Of a DNA stretch of 64,000 nt, positions 63,315 through 64,000 are shown piece after piece; within the stretch, counting starts at the first letter, position 1; each line of letters starts with the position of its first letter. This stretch comes from Reinekea thalattae (GTDB taxonomy: Bacteria; Pseudomonadota; Gammaproteobacteria; Pseudomonadales; Natronospirillaceae). Position numbers and translations under genes: made by a program. The stretch is from positions 62,001-126,000 of the forward strand of contig NZ_VKAD01000001.1 in assembly GCF_008041945.1 (NCBI RefSeq), in the 5' to 3' direction. The notes under the pieces are model-generated. The model was not told the DNA's origin. It saw nothing but the letters and a program-made list of their open reading frames with translations, and searched no databases.

Positions 63315-64000
63315 ATGTTTAAAACAGAGCCGAAAGCGAAAATTTACCCCAACGCGCGCGCAAGCGGCGCGATAAAAGAACACAGAGGAAAGTTTAAACG
63401 CATGGAAATTGATGCAGTTTTAGAAGTTGAAGCCGGCGACCCGCAAATCGCTATCGATTTTTTGGTGGCTAACGTCAACCTATCTAAATCGCGTTTAAAA
63501 GACTTGATGAATAAGGGCGGCGTTTGGCGAGTCGATCAACGTGGTCAGCGTGAACGCATTCGTCGCGCCATGACCGATGTTTTGGTTGGCGAGCAGATCG
63601 AAATTTTTTACAACGACGAGCTGCTGGCACTAAAGCCGCAGCGTGCCGAACTGATCGAAGATCTAGGCCAGTACTCAGTCTGGAATAAACCTGCCGATAT
63701 GCCATTAGAAGGCAGCGACTGGGGCGACTTTAATAGCTTTGCCCGCGCCGTCGAACTAGAGTTTTCACCGCCACGCGAATGCTTTTGGCTGACCGCATTA
63801 GACTACCAAGCTGCAGGCCTATTGGTGTTAGCCCACAGCCGTAAAACCGCCTTGGCGTTTTCTGAAACCTTTGCCAGCGAAAAGTTTACCGACGCGCAAC
63901 TGCATTATCGCGCCGATGTTGCTGGCGATATTGGCCAACTCACCGAAATTGACTTAGAACTCGACCAGCAAGCCGCCACCACTCAGCTGGCAAAAGTGCG
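63315..64000 (+). CDS. RluA-family pseudouridine synthase-like protein (3' end cut by window edge)
   Basis: At least 228 residues of a protein with an S4-like domain (about 46-100, NLSKSRLKDLMNKGGVWR) and an RluA-type catalytic domain starting NKPADMPLEG (124-133). The usual H-R-L-D-x-x-T-S-G-L motif is altered: this protein has LTALDYQAAGLLVLA, keeping the aspartate (D163) but not the arginine. It may have lost or changed activity. The ATG at 63315 gives a basic 29-residue lead before a second ATG at 63402, either of which could be the start. Confidence 0.8.
   Translation, partial: MFKTEPKAKIYPNARASGAIKEHRGKFKRMEIDAVLEVEAGDPQIAIDFLVANVNLSKSRLKDLMNKGGVWRVDQRGQRERIRRAMTDVLVGEQIEIFYNDELLALKPQRAELIEDLGQYSVWNKPADMPLEGSDWGDFNSFARAVELEFSPPRECFWLTALDYQAAGLLVLAHSRKTALAFSETFASEKFTDAQLHYRADVAGDIGQLTEIDLELDQQAATTQLAKV

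Overview
The window looks like a chromosomal segment of a free-living, nitrogen-fixing gammaproteobacterium, probably in the Pseudomonadales/Oceanospirillales neighbourhood. Three things support this. The housekeeping order nadB / rpoE-rseA-rseB-rseC-mucD-lepA-lepB-rnc-era-recO-acpS, followed by cysM-rlmD-relA-mazG, ffh-rpsP-rimM-trmD-rplS and hom-thrC-recJ-prfB-lysS, is that of Pseudomonas-like bacteria. RelA has the Pseudomonas length of 747 residues. The nitrogenase proteins resemble those of Azotobacter. No species can be named from the sequence alone.

Positions 1-7.4 kb hold a molybdenum nitrogenase cluster on the minus strand. It reads nifH-nifD-nifK-nifT-nifY-(98-residue nif-associated protein)-nifE, and nifE runs off the left edge. 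nifH has a sigma-54 promoter and a NifA-type upstream site. nifE has its own, also with a TGT-N10-ACA site, behind a terminator-like structure, so nifE is probably the head of a second transcript.

Positions 7.4-18.5 kb are a mixed region: MATE and EamA transporters, a LOG nucleotidase-like hydrolase, a peroxiredoxin, L-threonine aldolase, a YbfF-like esterase, a YkgJ cysteine-cluster protein, an HDOD protein, ygfZ, sdhE-ygfX and nadB. A minus-strand string of three hairpins ending in a U-run (about 11354-11480) is a candidate small RNA.

Positions 18.7-31.5 kb carry the envelope-stress operon rpoE-rseA-rseB-rseC with mucD, then lepA-lepB-rnc-era-recO-acpS, cysM and rlmD. rpoE has a textbook sigma-E promoter and so is probably autoregulated. 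Positions 31.6-51 kb carry relA-mazG, trmJ, a CorB-type CBS protein, ypjD, ffh, rpsP-rimM-trmD-rplS, hom, thrC, recJ, prfB (with its programmed +1 frameshift) and lysS.

Positions 51-57 kb are more accessory. They hold an unrecognised 186-residue protein behind an 825-base gap, a DsbA-family protein, and a run of small envelope proteins (DUF1328, a lipoprotein, a glycine-zipper protein, a PepSY protein) next to an OmpR/PhoP-type two-component system. Positions 57-64 kb hold a YgjP-type metallopeptidase with DUF3820, a MalY/PatB C-S lyase, tcdA, a TIGR03546/TIGR03545 pair and a truncated RluA-family gene with an altered active-site motif.

One pattern runs across the window. Short degenerate tandem repeats with periods of 14-24 bp sit in several intergenic gaps (upstream of the aldolase gene, after rlmD, after ffh, before hom, before and after tcdA). 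No CRISPR array, insertion sequence, tRNA or rRNA gene was seen. I found no convincing new multi-gene system. The best candidates for something undescribed are the small RNA, the repeats and the unrecognised small genes.
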